Positions 1 to 10,119 of a stretch of 64,000 nt of DNA are shown piece by piece. Source of the DNA: an uncultured Brevibacillus sp. Lineage in GTDB: Bacteria > Bacillota > Bacilli > Brevibacillales > Brevibacillaceae. The position numbers were made by a program, and so were the translations under genes. Where the stretch lies: positions 434,001 through 498,000 of the forward strand of contig NZ_CANMZW010000001.1 of NCBI RefSeq assembly GCF_947502445.1, written 5' to 3'. A model generated the notes under the pieces. The model was not told where the DNA came from. It saw only the letters and a program-made list of their open reading frames with translations, and did not search any database. Numbering within the stretch: the stretch's first letter is position 1; every line of letters starts with the position of its first letter.

Positions 1-1697
1 TTACCGTCTTTACAACACGTCCTGATACCTTGTATGGGGCGACATATGCTGTGCTGGCGCCAGAGCACAAGCTGGTTGACGTAATCACTGTACCAGAACA
101 AAGGGAAGCAGTCGATGCATATCTGGAGCAAGCAAAACGCAAGAGTGATCTGGAGCGCACGGATTTGGCGAAAGAAAAAACCGGGGTATTCACTGGTGCC
201 TATGCCATCAACCCGGTAAACGGCGAGCGCCTGCCAATCTGGATCGCCGATTACGTACTCATCAGCTACGGAACAGGCTCGATCATGGCGGTTCCAGCTC
301 ATGACGAGCGCGACTATGAGTTTGCCAAAACGTTTGATCTCCCAATCAAGCAAGTAATCGCAGGTGGAGATATCTCCAAGGAAGCGTATGCAGGTGATGG
401 CGAGCACATCAACTCCGGTATTCTCGATGGCCTGGACAAAGAACAAGCGATCAGCAAAATGATCGAATGGCTTGAAGCAGAAGGCAAAGGAAATCGCAAG
501 GTAACGTATCGTCTGCGTGACTGGTTGTTCAGTCGTCAGCGCTACTGGGGTGAGCCGATTCCGATCCTGCATCTGGAGGATGGCACGATGAAGGTCGTTC
601 CAGAATCCGAGCTGCCGATCATTTTGCCAAAAACAAAAGAAATCAAGCCGTCCGGTACAGGTGAGTCACCACTTGCCAACATCACAGACTGGATTAACAC
701 AGTTGATCCGGAAACAGGCCTCAAAGCACGCCGTGAAACGAACACCATGCCACAATGGGCGGGTAGCTGCTGGTACTTCCTGCGCTTTATCGATCCACAC
801 AATGATAAAGCAATGGCTGATCCAGAGAAGCTGAAAGAATGGCTGCCGATCGACATTTACATCGGCGGAGCCGAGCATGCGGTTCTTCACTTGCTCTACT
901 CCCGTTTCTGGCACAAATTCCTGTACGATATCGGTGTAGTTCCAACGAAAGAACCATTCCAAAAGTTGTTTAACCAAGGAATGATTCTGGGTGAGAACAA
1001 CGAGAAGATGAGTAAATCCAAAGGGAATGTCGTAAACCCTGACGATATCGTAAACAGCCACGGTGCAGATACGCTTCGTATGTACGAAATGTTCATGGGA
1101 CCTTTGGATGCTTCCATCGCTTGGTCCACAAAAGGTCTGGATGGATCACGCCGCTTTATAGATCGTGTATACCGCTTGTTCGTTAACGAAAGCGGAGAGC
1201 TAAATGACAAAATCGTGGACACCTCCAAGGCTACCAGCATGGAACGCGTGTACCACCAAACTGTGAAAAAAGTAACAGAAGACTACGAAGGTCTGCGCTT
1301 CAACACGGGTATTTCCCAACTGATGGTCTTCATCAACGAAGCATACAAAGCTGACGTACTGCCGAAGAAATACATGGAAGACTTCGTGAAAATGCTCTCC
1401 CCAATCACGCCGCATATCGCTGAAGAGCTGTGGGAGAAGCTGGGTCACCGCGAAACCATCGCATATGAAGCGTGGCCGACGTACGACGAGTCCAAACTGG
1501 TTGATGACGAGGTAGAAATCGTCCTCCAGGTAAATGGCAAAAACAAAGAAAAGCTGCTGATCGCATCTGACGCAACCAAAGAGCAAATGGAAGAGCTGGC
1601 TTTGGCAAACGAAGTGATCAAAGAACTGATCGAAGGCAAAACAATTGTCAAAATGATCGCCGTTCCTGGCAAGCTGGTTAACATCGTCATTCGTTAA
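1..1697 (+). CDS. leuS: Leucine-tRNA ligase, 5'-truncated by window edge
   Basis: Charges tRNA-Leu with leucine in the cytoplasm. The frame is open from base 3, so the gene continues to the left; about 565 residues of a roughly 805-residue enzyme are present. The visible part begins inside the CP1 editing domain (TTRPDT motif, then a [19 protein letters not shown] block that lines the editing pocket), passes through [17 protein letters not shown] of the catalytic fold, and has the KMSKS loop at 1005-1019. The anticodon-binding helical domain and the small C-terminal domain ([11 protein letters not shown]) follow. A terminator lies just downstream. The family call is secure. Confidence 0.97.
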   Translation, partial: TVFTTRPDTLYGATYAVLAPEHKLVDVITVPEQREAVDAYLEQAKRKSDLERTDLAKEKTGVFTGAYAINPVNGERLPIWIADYVLISYGTGSIMAVPAHDERDYEFAKTFDLPIKQVIAGGDISKEAYAGDGEHINSGILDGLDKEQAISKMIEWLEAEGKGNRKVTYRLRDWLFSRQRYWGEPIPILHLEDGTMKVVPESELPIILPKTKEIKPSGTGESPLANITDWINTVDPETGLKARRETNTMPQWAGSCWYFLRFIDPHNDKAMADPEKLKEWLPIDIYIGGAEHAVLHLLYSRFWHKFLYDIGVVPTKEPFQKLFNQGMILGENNEKMSKSKGNVVNPDDIVNSHGADTLRMYEMFMGPLDASIAWSTKGLDGSRRFIDRVYRLFVNESGELNDKIVDTSKATSMERVYHQTVKKVTEDYEGLRFNTGISQLMVFINEAYKADVLPKKYMEDFVKMLSPITPHIAEELWEKLGHRETIAYEAWPTYDESKLVDDEVEIVLQVNGKNKEKLLIASDATKEQMEELALANEVIKELIEGKTIVKMIAVPGKLVNIVIR

Positions 1698-1720
1698 GGG
1701 AATAAAACGAGGTAGGAAAA

Positions 1721-1754
1721 GTGGAGCCTGTTCTGACGGGTCTCCACTTTTTTT
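1721..1754 (+). terminator. Rho-independent terminator after leuS
   Basis: GTGGAG...CTCCAC hairpin (arms 1721-1728 and 1739-1747) followed by seven T residues, 24 bases after the leuS stop. Confidence 0.85.
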
Positions 1755-1881
1755 ATGCGATCAAAAAGGTTGCAAAATGGGTCTGCATCTTGAATTCGCA
1801 ATATCAACCTTGAACAAGAGTTTTTCTTGCCTTCATTCTTTCCTTCTTTTAAAACGTCCCGAGTGAAGGTCAGAGGCTGGC

Positions 1882-2088
1882 GAGAGGAAAACGGAGAAAA
1901 AGCGAGGCTCTTTGGAACACAACCCAGGCGAAATGGAAAAAGCGGAACACGTTTTTAAGCGTCCAACTCTGAAATACTCCCTGAGCCAGCCACTTTTGGA
2001 CGCGGTTCCGCTTTTGGAATGTAGCCGTACAGTTCATACGCCCAGCAAGTGTTCCAAGAAGCCGGAGCTTTTTCTCCGTTTTCCTCTC
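1882..2088. repeat. Long imperfect inverted repeat between leuS and comER
   Basis: The left arm 1882-1920 and the right arm 2049-2088 are reverse complements over about 38 bases with only a few mismatches clustered mid-arm. A second, inner complementary pair (AAAAGCGGAAC near 1938 against GTTCCGCTTTT near 2007; GCGTCCAA near 1958 against TTGGACGC near 1995) makes the segment a nested hairpin of about 200 nt. Reading frames exist on both strands but have no ribosome binding site and look like by-products of the symmetry. It could be a MITE-like element, a structured RNA or a large bidirectional transcription stop; I do not recognise it. Confidence 0.75.
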
Positions 2089-2110
2089 CACCACCACAGC
2101 CCAAACGAGG

Positions 2111-2944
2111 CTAGCTAGGCTGATTACTCCAAGACCGCTCCAGCATTTCCTGATCCTCTGCGAACTTGGCCCGCGTACGCCGAAATACTTCAGCGAAAAG
2201 TCCGGGGATGCCATTTTGCAAAGGAATCAGCCCTTCTCCAGTCACACCACCCGGCACGCAAACACGCTTTTGCAGAGTAGGGAGGGTAAACGCTTCTTTT
2301 CGTAACAGCTCAGCCATGCCAATAACCATTTGCGTAGTCAAGTACGTAGCGGCTTCCTCAGAAATGCCTGTTTCCTGTACGGCATCGTGAATCATTTGCT
2401 GGAGGATGTAGCTGAGAAAAGCGGGGCCGCAGCTGGCAATATCAGAGGTTACCCGCAGGAATGGCTCAGTCACCTCGATAGGGGTGCTGATATGCGAGAA
2501 TAAAGCGCGAATAAACTGACGCTGCTCGTCTTGGATACGTACACCAAATTCGCAGAGGCAAACGCCACCCTGGGCGGCATTGGTTATACTGGGCACAACA
2601 CGCGCTACAGCGCTGGGAACCCATGCTTCCAATTGCTCTAGCTTAATAGGGCTGGTGATCGTAATCAATAGGTGCTCGGGTGTCAGCGCAGGGGAAATTT
2701 GCTCAAGCATCACGCTATATTCCATTGGCTTGACGCATAGCAGCAAGATTTTGGCGGCTTTGGCAAGCTCCAGATTGTTTTTGGCAACGACAAGTCCGGG
2801 ATGCCGATGAGCAAGCTGCTCCGCTTTGGCGGGAGTACGGTTGCTGACAATAATGTGTCCGGGGGACAGGGCATTTGCAGACAGCAATGACTCGATCAAA
2901 ATGCTGCCCATACTGCCCGTGCCAATAAACCCAATTTTATCCAT
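2111..2944 (-). CDS. comER: ComER, pyrroline-5-carboxylate reductase-like protein
   Basis: A 277-residue NAD(P)-binding protein of the ProC family. The Rossmann motif GFIGTGSMGS is at residues 4-13, and the ProC dimerisation and active-site region (SCGPAFLSYILQQM, then PGGVTGEGL) is in the second half. ComER is the ProC paralogue that sits at the late competence comE locus in Bacillus, and comEA lies directly upstream on the same strand here, which is why I prefer ComER to a biosynthetic ProC. The ATG at 2944 was chosen because GGAGGGAGG lies 7 bases before it; ATG 2950 is too close to that site. Its physiological role is unclear in the family. Confidence 0.8.
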   Translation of the reverse strand: MDKIGFIGTGSMGSILIESLLSANALSPGHIIVSNRTPAKAEQLAHRHPGLVVAKNNLELAKAAKILLLCVKPMEYSVMLEQISPALTPEHLLITITSPIKLEQLEAWVPSAVARVVPSITNAAQGGVCLCEFGVRIQDEQRQFIRALFSHISTPIEVTEPFLRVTSDIASCGPAFLSYILQQMIHDAVQETGISEEAATYLTTQMVIGMAELLRKEAFTLPTLQKRVCVPGGVTGEGLIPLQNGIPGLFAEVFRRTRAKFAEDQEMLERSWSNQPS

Positions 2945-3019
2945 GGGCATACCTCCCTCCAATATTCTTACCCCATTCTATGAGGAGAAGGAAGGGAACA
3001 TGACCAACGATTTCGTCAC

Positions 3020-3736
3020 CTATTGAATGCGGACGCGGTCTTTTATACGTTCGAACATTTTATCGCCGATGCCTTCGATCTCTTTTAGCTCTTCGACTGA
3101 TCGGAATCCGCCTTTTTCTGTACGGTAAGATAGGATGGCTTTTGCCCGCACCAGTCCAATGCCAGGAAGTGTCGTCAACTCCTCGGCAGTAGCTGTGTTC
3201 ACGTTGATGCTGCGTTCCTGGCCGCCGCTCTGGCTATTCATAGACCCTGAGCTTACTCCATAAGGTGGTAAGGCGACTGTCTGCTGTCCCGAAGAAGGAG
3301 CTGCCGAAGAGCCTTTGGCAGGTATGATTACGGCACTGCCATCAGACAGCGGCTGTGCCAAATTGATTTGGTCGAGATCTGCATCGGGCAGAGTGCCGCC
3401 TGCTTTTGCTATGGCGTCTGCTACTCTCATTCCTGGTTCAAAACGGTACATGCCTGGCTGCTTGACCACACCCTTCACGTCTACGTACAGAGGGGCAGCA
3501 GCAGGGGGCTCGCTGTTTTTTTGATTCGAGGACTCAGCAGGCTTCTTCAACTCCTCGCTCTCTGCATCGCTTTCAGCAGTCTGGTGGGCTTTCGCGTAGG
3601 CGGGTGCTTCCAATGGCAGCTTGGCAGGTACATTCTCCTGATCCGATTGGTAAAGCCAGACGCTGCTGCCAAGAAAGAGAATGGCGCCAGCAAGCAATAT
3701 GTATCTGCGATAACGTTCCCACAAATCAAACAGCAT
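3020..3736 (-). CDS. comEA: ComEA, DNA-binding receptor for transformation
   Basis: Membrane-anchored DNA receptor of natural transformation, 238 residues from ATG 3736 (GGGAGG 9 bases upstream). Residues 1-30 hold a basic patch and one transmembrane helix (YILLAGAILFLGSSVWLY). A charged linker rich in Glu, Ser and Pro follows, then an SLBB-type domain (VDVKGVVKQPGMYRF... to AVIIP), and a C-terminal helix-hairpin-helix pair (NVNTATAEELTTLPGIG and LKEIEGIGDKMFERIKD) that binds DNA. It is co-directional with comER 75 bases downstream. comEB and comEC are not adjacent: comEC lies 2.3 kb away on the opposite strand beyond asnB. Confidence 0.93.
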   Translation of the reverse strand: MLFDLWERYRRYILLAGAILFLGSSVWLYQSDQENVPAKLPLEAPAYAKAHQTAESDAESEELKKPAESSNQKNSEPPAAAPLYVDVKGVVKQPGMYRFEPGMRVADAIAKAGGTLPDADLDQINLAQPLSDGSAVIIPAKGSSAAPSSGQQTVALPPYGVSSGSMNSQSGGQERSINVNTATAEELTTLPGIGLVRAKAILSYRTEKGGFRSVEELKEIEGIGDKMFERIKDRVRIQ

Positions 3737-3869
3737 AACAAAAAACCTCCCTTGCCTTGCGCGCGTATCGTAATAGAGACAATAAGTTCGTTCTCTTAGC
3801 ACGATGCTACGAAAAGTAAGGGAGGGGTTGCAAATCTATTTTTGTTCGTCTTCGAGAGAGATGAAAGAC

Positions 3870-5795
3870 CTAGCCAATATGCTGCAAGGAATTTTTCTTG
3901 CGACGAACGTCTACATTTGGACTGACATACGGATCAAAATTATAGCGCTGCTCGATGAAGATTTGATGCCACAGCATGAAGACCAAAACCGTCCAGATTT
4001 TGCGGCTGTAGTCAGCATTTCCTTCCCGATGTTCATCTAGCATATAAAGGACGTAAGCCTTATTGATCAGATGATCGACTTTGGATTCAAAAATGATCTC
4101 TTTGGCCCATTTGTAAAACTCGTTCTTCAACCAATGGCGTGTCGGAACCGGGAAGCCCAGTTTTTTCCGCGTCTTGATTTCTGGAGGCAAGAAATCTTTC
4201 ATCGCTTCACGCAGAACGTGCTTGGTGGTGCCATTCGCGATTTTATACTTCGTTGGAATGGTAGCGGCAAACTCAAAAACTTTCGTATCGATGAAAGGCA
4301 CGCGGAGCTCCAGTGAATTCGCCATTGTCATTTTGTCGGCTTTCATCAGGATATTTCCACGCAGCCAAGTATGAATGTCCAGATACTGCATTTTCGTCAC
4401 ATCATCATATTGCGAAGCGCGTTTGTAGATCTCCTCTGTGATGGTAAAAGGGGAGACGTATGAACTAGAATGTGCAATATCTTCCATTACAACGCGTTTT
4501 TTCATCTCTTCACTGAAAATCAGTGCGTTTCCGAAAAAGCGTTCTTCGACTGTTTTTGAACCGCGGATTAGGAAGTTTTTCCCTTTTACCTGATCAGGGA
4601 GAAGCTGAGCTATATTGCCGATGGAGCTTCTCATCCAAGCTGGCATCCCGGAGAACATTTTCAACGAGCTAGGTTCTCGATAAATGTTATAGCCACCGAA
4701 GAATTCATCAGCACCCTCTCCTGACAGCACCACGGTTACGTGCTCACTTGCCATTTGGGCGACGAAATAAAGCAGGATAGCAGATGGGTCAGCAACTGGT
4801 TCATCCTGATGCCAGATCAGACGCGGCAATTCATCCATGTACTGCTTGGCACTAATAACACGCTCATAGTGCTCCGAGCCTAAAAACTCGGCAGTCCGTT
4901 TGGCGTAATCAAGCTCGCTGTAACCTGGGATATCCGAGCCTACAGAAAACGTCTTGACGGGCTCGAATGTTCGCAGCATAGCGACGATACTGCTCGAATC
5001 AACACCGCTGGAGAGGAATGCTCCGCGGGAGACTTCGCTGATCCGGTGCTTGTCGATAGACTCCAGCATGACATTGCGTGTGCCTTCCACAAAATAGGAA
5101 AACGGCTTGCTTTCGTCTGGTTTAAACTCAACATCCCAATATTGTTCCAGCTTAATCTCGTCATTTTCGATAGTGAAGGAATGCGCTGGAGGGATGCGAT
5201 AAATTCCGCGATACATCGTCTCAGGGTCAGGTACATACTGGAAGGTCAAATAGTGATAAAAGGCGTTTTCATTGACTTCACGTGTCAAACCTGGGAGTTC
5301 CAACAGACTTTTGATTTCACTGGCGACCCCGATAGAATCACCTGTTTCAACGTAGTAGAGTGGTTTGATTCCAAAGTGATCACGGGCACCGAACAAACGC
5401 TTTTTGCGAGAATCGTAGATCGTAAATCCAAACATACCGCGCAAATGCTTCGGTGCTTCAGTGCCTACTTCCTCATAAAGGTGAAGAATGGTTTCAATAT
5501 CAGAATCGGTATGGAAAACATGACCGATATCTTTTAACCATTGTTGGAGTTCTTTGTAATTGTAGATTTCTCCGTTTCCAATAATCCAGATGTCTCGTGT
5601 TTCATTGAACAGCGGCTGGTGTCCGCCTTCCACATCAATAATGCTTAAACGGCGAAAGCCCAGGGCGATGTTGTCTTCGAGATGAAAACCATCGTCATCT
5701 GGACCACGGTGCAGGATAACACCTGTCATCGCACTAATCGCTTCTTGCCCGACGGGTACTTGCCGTTTGTTGTAGAGTGATACGATTCCACACAT
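3870..5795 (-). CDS. asnB: Asparagine synthase (glutamine-hydrolysing)
   Basis: Makes asparagine from aspartate, glutamine and ATP in the cytosol. The 641-residue protein starts MCGIVSLYNKR, so Cys2 is free to act as the N-terminal nucleophile of the glutaminase half; the HRGPDDDG motif follows. The synthetase half carries the ATP pyrophosphatase loop as SSGVDSSSIVA near residue 260, and later SGEGADEFFGGY. Length fits the AsnB/AsnO branch (about 610-640 residues). It sits between comEA and comEC in reverse orientation to comEC, splitting the usual comE order. A member acting on a cell-wall substrate cannot be excluded from sequence alone. Confidence 0.92.
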   Translation of the reverse strand: MCGIVSLYNKRQVPVGQEAISAMTGVILHRGPDDDGFHLEDNIALGFRRLSIIDVEGGHQPLFNETRDIWIIGNGEIYNYKELQQWLKDIGHVFHTDSDIETILHLYEEVGTEAPKHLRGMFGFTIYDSRKKRLFGARDHFGIKPLYYVETGDSIGVASEIKSLLELPGLTREVNENAFYHYLTFQYVPDPETMYRGIYRIPPAHSFTIENDEIKLEQYWDVEFKPDESKPFSYFVEGTRNVMLESIDKHRISEVSRGAFLSSGVDSSSIVAMLRTFEPVKTFSVGSDIPGYSELDYAKRTAEFLGSEHYERVISAKQYMDELPRLIWHQDEPVADPSAILLYFVAQMASEHVTVVLSGEGADEFFGGYNIYREPSSLKMFSGMPAWMRSSIGNIAQLLPDQVKGKNFLIRGSKTVEERFFGNALIFSEEMKKRVVMEDIAHSSSYVSPFTITEEIYKRASQYDDVTKMQYLDIHTWLRGNILMKADKMTMANSLELRVPFIDTKVFEFAATIPTKYKIANGTTKHVLREAMKDFLPPEIKTRKKLGFPVPTRHWLKNEFYKWAKEIIFESKVDHLINKAYVLYMLDEHREGNADYSRKIWTVLVFMLWHQIFIEQRYNFDPYVSPNVDVRRKKNSLQHIG

Positions 5796-6014
5796 ATGAA
5801 ATGACTCTTCCTCTCACTGGATTGCTCCTGCTAACTCTATCACGTATCGCAAGTCAGCGCAATCTCTACAAAAATGCCTTCCATCCAACCAAAAAACGTT
5901 GTCCCACCAAGGAAAATGGTCATTGTCTCTCTTCTATTTTTGTCCGCATTCTAAGAGATATACTCCCTCCTAGTGATGAAAAAAGCGCGACAAAGAGATG
6001 GAGGGGAAAAATAC

Positions 6015-8393
6015 GTGACAGTACTTGGCGCAAGTATTTTGGTGATGGCAGGTTTCTTGCTTTCTGCTTATTTGCATCCTGCCTAGCTGCTGGCAACAGC
6101 TGGCTTGAGCGCAGCTCTTGCCGGATTTTTCCATAATCCTTTGCGAAAACAGTGCGCAGTCTATACGCTTATTCTCATTCTAGCAGGTATGTTTTTTGAT
6201 GGGTACGAGTTTCTCTATCGCTCTGAGCTGAGTCGGCTAGCCGTAGACAAAAAAGCTGTTTGGATACAAGCAACGATAGCTTCACCGGTGAAGAGAGATG
6301 GGGATGTGGCTCGATTTTTTGCAGATGTAGAGGAGAGTTATGCTGCGTATGGTGCTGGTGAGCGGCTTTACCATTCCGAACGAATTATGCTGCGCGTGAA
6401 GCTTTCAACCATCGATGAGGCCAGATTGATAGAAAAGTGGAGAAGGGGGAGTAATCTGACGGCGAAAATCCAGTTGTCACTACCCACTGCTGCCCGTAAT
6501 CCTCACGCTTTTGATTATGCGCAGTATCTCTACTGGCAAGGTGTTCAAGTGACTGGAGAAGCTGAATTTTCCGCGATTGAGCATATAGAGCAAAAATCCG
6601 TTTTCTCCCGTTTTCAAGAGTGGCAAGATGATGGAGCTAATCGAATCGATCAGCTTTTTCCCGATCCTGAAATAGCAGGATATATGAAATCGTTACTGCT
6701 TGGTCTTGGCCAGGAAGTAACGCCAGAGCTTTCGGAGATGTACTCACTTCTGGGATTAAGCCACGTCTTGGCAATATCAGGGCTGCACGTGACCCTCGTC
6801 AGCAGCATGTTTATGTGGACACTTGAACGAGTGGGAGTCAGGCGCAAAACGGCGCTCGTGACCACGATCATTATGCTTGTCGCCTATGTGCTTTTAGTTG
6901 GAGCCAGCGCTTCCGCTGTTCGCTCCGGACTGATGGGTGGAGTGGGATTGGCGTGCCAAGTCCTAGGAAAAAGGTTGGATGGAAAGGAAGTTTGGGCAGG
7001 CGCACTGATTGTCATGCTACTGTGTAATCCGTATCAGCTATGGCATGTCGGATTCCAATTGTCATTTGCGGTGACGCTTGGTCTCATCATTTACGTACCA
7101 TACAGTTTGCAGATTTGGGTCAGGATTCCGGTCTGGCTCCGTACACTAGTAGCGGTCACTTTTACTGCGCAGGTAGTTTCATTCCCGTTTCTTATCTATC
7201 ACTTTCATCAGTTCTCGCCTTTATCCTGGCTTGTAAATCTTGTGGTGACCCCGCTCCTTTCCATTATTGTACTTCCACTTGGCTATATTGCGATTATTTT
7301 GGGCATGGCTCATCCGAGTTTAGCCGTTTGGCCAGTAAAACTGTCTAGTGTATTCCTGGAATGGGTTCATCAACCGTTATTCAGTTTGCAAAGGTTGGAA
7401 ATTCCCTATACCAATTGGCCCCATCCAACTTGGTGGTGGTTATTTTTGTACACCATATTTTTGATTGTGATACCCATTTTGTGGAAGGCGGGGCTTCATC
7501 GCCGAAAAGACATAATCCTTTACATCGCTGTATTTTTTGCGCTATTAGTGACAGCAAGGCAACCTTTTATAGGCGGAAATGAAGTGCGAATCACGTTTCT
7601 CGATGTTGGTCAGGGAGATTCCATCGTTGTCGAAATTGCTAATCAGAAGGTATACTTAATTGATGCTGGTGGAACGATTTCGTTCTCAGCACGCGAACCA
7701 TGGCGAGAAAAACAGGACCCATTCGAAGTGGGAGAGGATGTCGTACTACCATTTTTGATGGCCCGAGGGATCGAGAGAATTGACAGAGTTGTCATGACCC
7801 ATGGGGATATGGATCACATTGGGGGCGTTGCAGCCTTGGTACCACGTTTTGCTATCGGCGAGGTGATCGTAAACGGAAGCTCGCCGCAAGCACACGAAGA
7901 GAAAATATTGCAGCTTTTTCGTGAAAAACAAGTTCCGATCGTAACTGGCAGACCTGGGCAGACGTGGTCAGATGCACCGGGAGTTGAGTGGAAGTGGCTT
8001 CATCCAGGACAAACTGGGACTTATGCTGGTAACGAAGCATCGGTTGTGTTACAGTTGACAGCTTACCAGACAACAATATTATTTACCGGAGATGTGGAAC
8101 GTAATGGGGAAATGAGGCTGGTGAAAAACGGATTGCCGCCTGTGGATGTATTGAAGGTAGCTCATCATGGCAGCAAGACGTCAAGCACGGAGGCGTTGCT
8201 TTCGGCTACTCGTCCAAAAGCCGCAATTATTTCAGCAGGTGCAAACAATCGCTATGGGCATCCGGCACCAGAGGTTTTAGCAAGATTGAAAAATGCGGGT
8301 TCTACAGTGTACAGAACTGATCAGCAAGGAGCAATTACGCTAATCATTACTACTTCAGGCATGAGCTGGAAGACGCAATTAACAGATACATAA
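6015..8393 (+). pseudogene. comEC: ComEC DNA-uptake channel, in-frame TAG after 23 codons
   Basis: ComEC is the inner-membrane channel for single-stranded DNA during transformation. From 6105 there are 762 codons: an N-terminal soluble domain, the Competence domain with about ten membrane helices (GLSHVLAISGLHVTLV near residue 220), and a C-terminal metallo-beta-lactamase-like domain (FLDVGQGDSI, MTHGDMDHIGG, AHHGSKTSS). The expected start is GTG 6015, with GGAGGGG nine bases upstream and a hydrophobic segment behind it, but TAG at 6084-6086 interrupts this same frame. TTG 6105 has no ribosome binding site. Either comEC is inactivated, or low-level restart or read-through occurs, or the base is a sequencing error. 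Confidence 0.85.
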
Positions 8394-8402
8394 ATTGAGG
8401 GT

Positions 8403-8430
8403 GCAACCTTTTCATTGAGCGAACCGTCTG
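8403..8430 (+). promoter_or_regulatory. ECF-type autoregulated promoter
   Basis: GCAACC at 8403-8408 with a following T-run, 16 bases, then CGTCTG at 8425-8430, just ahead of the sigma gene. An AAC -35 with a CGTC -10 is the usual pattern of Bacillales ECF sigma factors, which commonly drive their own operon. Confidence 0.6.
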
Positions 8431-8448
8431 TAGGGGGGAGAGGAGAAT

Positions 8449-8994
8449 ATGCAGGAAGCAGAGCTGATCAGGATGGCGCAGTCAGGCGATCAAGACGCGC
8501 TGGTCGAACTGCTTCGATCCATTGAGACCTCCGTTTACCGCAGCGCTTATTATATTCTAGGGAACGAACAAGATGCGCTTGATGCAGCTCAGGAAGTGCT
8601 GATTCGTATCTATCGCAAATTGGACACGTATCAGGAAAAGGCGAAATTTTCCACGTGGGTCCAACGAATTGTGAGTAACGTCTGTATGGATAAATTTCGC
8701 GCGAAGAAGGAAACGGTCTCAATAGACGAGCATGAGTTGATCATTCCTGATCGAAACAACGTAGAGGATGAAATTCTTCTCACTGGATTGTCCAATGACA
8801 TTCAGGAAGCCATTGGACGACTGCCCAAACAGTATCGAATGGTAGTAGTACTCCGCTATCTGGAGGATTTATCCTATCAGGAAATTGCGGAAGCTTTGGA
8901 TTTACCGCTTAACACGGTCAAGTCGTATTTGTTTCGGGCGAGACAGCAGCTTCAGGAACTACTGTACGACTATCAGAAAGGGGGGATCGGTTGA
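8449..8994 (+). CDS. ECF sigma factor (SigW-like)
   Basis: RNA polymerase sigma-70 factor of the extracytoplasmic-function class, 181 residues. Region 2 (residues 12-85: YILGNEQDALDAAQEVLIRIYRKL and FSTWVQRIVSNVCMDKFR) binds the -10 element; region 4 (residues 120-175: YLEDLSYQEIAEALDLPLNTVKSYLFRARQQL) binds the -35. The ATG at 8449 has GGGGGGAGAGGAG upstream. The anti-sigma gene overlaps the stop by 4 bases (GATGA arrangement), so the two are translationally coupled. Envelope-stress control is inferred from the family; the regulon is unknown. Confidence 0.92.
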   Translation: MQEAELIRMAQSGDQDALVELLRSIETSVYRSAYYILGNEQDALDAAQEVLIRIYRKLDTYQEKAKFSTWVQRIVSNVCMDKFRAKKETVSIDEHELIIPDRNNVEDEILLTGLSNDIQEAIGRLPKQYRMVVVLRYLEDLSYQEIAEALDLPLNTVKSYLFRARQQLQELLYDYQKGGIG

Positions 8995-9854
8995 TGACCA
9001 ATGATGAGATTTGGGAATGGATGCAACGGGATCTGGATGGAGATCTGTCTTCGGGAGAAAAGCAAACGCTTTACAGTCTCCTTCAAAAAGATTCTGATCT
9101 GCAGCTGATGTACAACCGTTTGAAAAATGTTTCAGAGCAGCTAGAACAGCTACCCCCTGTCGTACCCTCATTCAGTATTGTAGATTCCATACTGCCAAGA
9201 CTGGAATCAGCGGCAGCAATGCCAGCAGCCAAGTTGATTCAAAATGAGGAAATCTTGCCCACACTGGAAGTAAAGCACAAGTCGTCTTCACCGGTTACAT
9301 CGAAAAAGTGGAAGCGGACAAAAGTTTGGCTTGCCAGTATCGGAAGCACAGCAGCAGCAGCCTGCATAATGATTGGGTTGCTGTTTACAGGTAGTGACGG
9401 TAAGAATCACGAAATCATTGATTCAAGTCAAGGCGCGATGATTGCCCCTCCTCCGATTGTGGAGAATACTGCGTTTATTGGGCCGCCAGCTCCAACTCCA
9501 AGCACTAATACATCTCAATCCATTAATGCGGAGGACGAGAAGAAGCCTGCCAAGCAGCCTGTGAAGAAGCAGAGTTCGAAGCCGCCTGCAAATCAGGTTA
9601 CGCAAAAACAAGACACAAAACCGATTGTGAAACCGACCGACAACAAACCTAAAGCACCTCCAACGCCTGTGCGCCAAGAGGAAAAACCACCAGCATTTCC
9701 AATCGGGCTGAAAGATAACCCGGACCGTGAAGAAAAGACATCTGCTAAAGACGACAAGGAAAACGACGGGGACAAGAGTAAAAGCAACAAGAATAAAGAT
9801 AAAAAAGACAAAAAAGATGATGACGACGATGACGATGATGATGATAACGATTAA
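8991..9854 (+). CDS. Anti-sigma factor with extracellular disordered acidic tail
   Basis: A 287-residue single-pass membrane protein coupled to the ECF sigma gene. Residues 1-40 (WEWMQRDLDGDLSSGEKQTL) have the zf-HC2 anti-sigma helical layout but lack its His/Cys zinc ligands. The transmembrane helix is near residues 107-128 (VWLASIGSTAAAACIMIGLLF). The outer part is low-complexity: Pro/Lys/Gln-rich (KKPAKQPVKKQSSKPP), then lysine-rich, ending in a run of ten Asp, Asn, Asp. Acting as the membrane anchor that sequesters the sigma factor is inferred from position and topology; the poly-Asp end suggests cation or wall binding. Confidence 0.75.
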   Translation: MMTNDEIWEWMQRDLDGDLSSGEKQTLYSLLQKDSDLQLMYNRLKNVSEQLEQLPPVVPSFSIVDSILPRLESAAAMPAAKLIQNEEILPTLEVKHKSSSPVTSKKWKRTKVWLASIGSTAAAACIMIGLLFTGSDGKNHEIIDSSQGAMIAPPPIVENTAFIGPPAPTPSTNTSQSINAEDEKKPAKQPVKKQSSKPPANQVTQKQDTKPIVKPTDNKPKAPPTPVRQEEKPPAFPIGLKDNPDREEKTSAKDDKENDGDKSKSNKNKDKKDKKDDDDDDDDDDND

Positions 9855-10016
9855 ACCGCTATCTGCATGACAATCGCGGCTTTTTCGAAAAGACTGGCAC
9901 CAAGCGGGGGCTTCGTGCGTATTGTACAGTATCAAGCACCCCCTGCTTACCGTTTGGGGAGGAGGAAATCCCGGGGCTTTTCCCTGAACGTTTACATAGA
10001 GGTGCCATGTATAGAG

Positions 10017-10047
10017 AAACCGCTGCTGATGAGGCTAGCGGTTTTTT
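10017..10047 (+). terminator. Terminator upstream of holA
   Basis: AAACCGCT...AGCGGTTT hairpin (10017-10024 with 10037-10044) running into a T-tract. It isolates the sigma operon from holA. Confidence 0.8.
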
Positions 10048-10119
10048 TCTTTTCAAACGCCCCGGGAAACATGTGCTATAATAACGCAGGTAAGGTTAGG
10101 GAAAGGGAGAGAGTAACTC

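Noticed and set aside
30..1697. TTG at base 30 as the start of leuS
   Set aside because: The frame is open to the left edge and the codons before it encode the conserved TTRPDT editing motif, so the gene is truncated by the window, not started there.
1870..2214. Open frames on both strands between leuS and comER
   Set aside because: They lie in a nested inverted repeat, have no ribosome binding site and no recognisable protein features.
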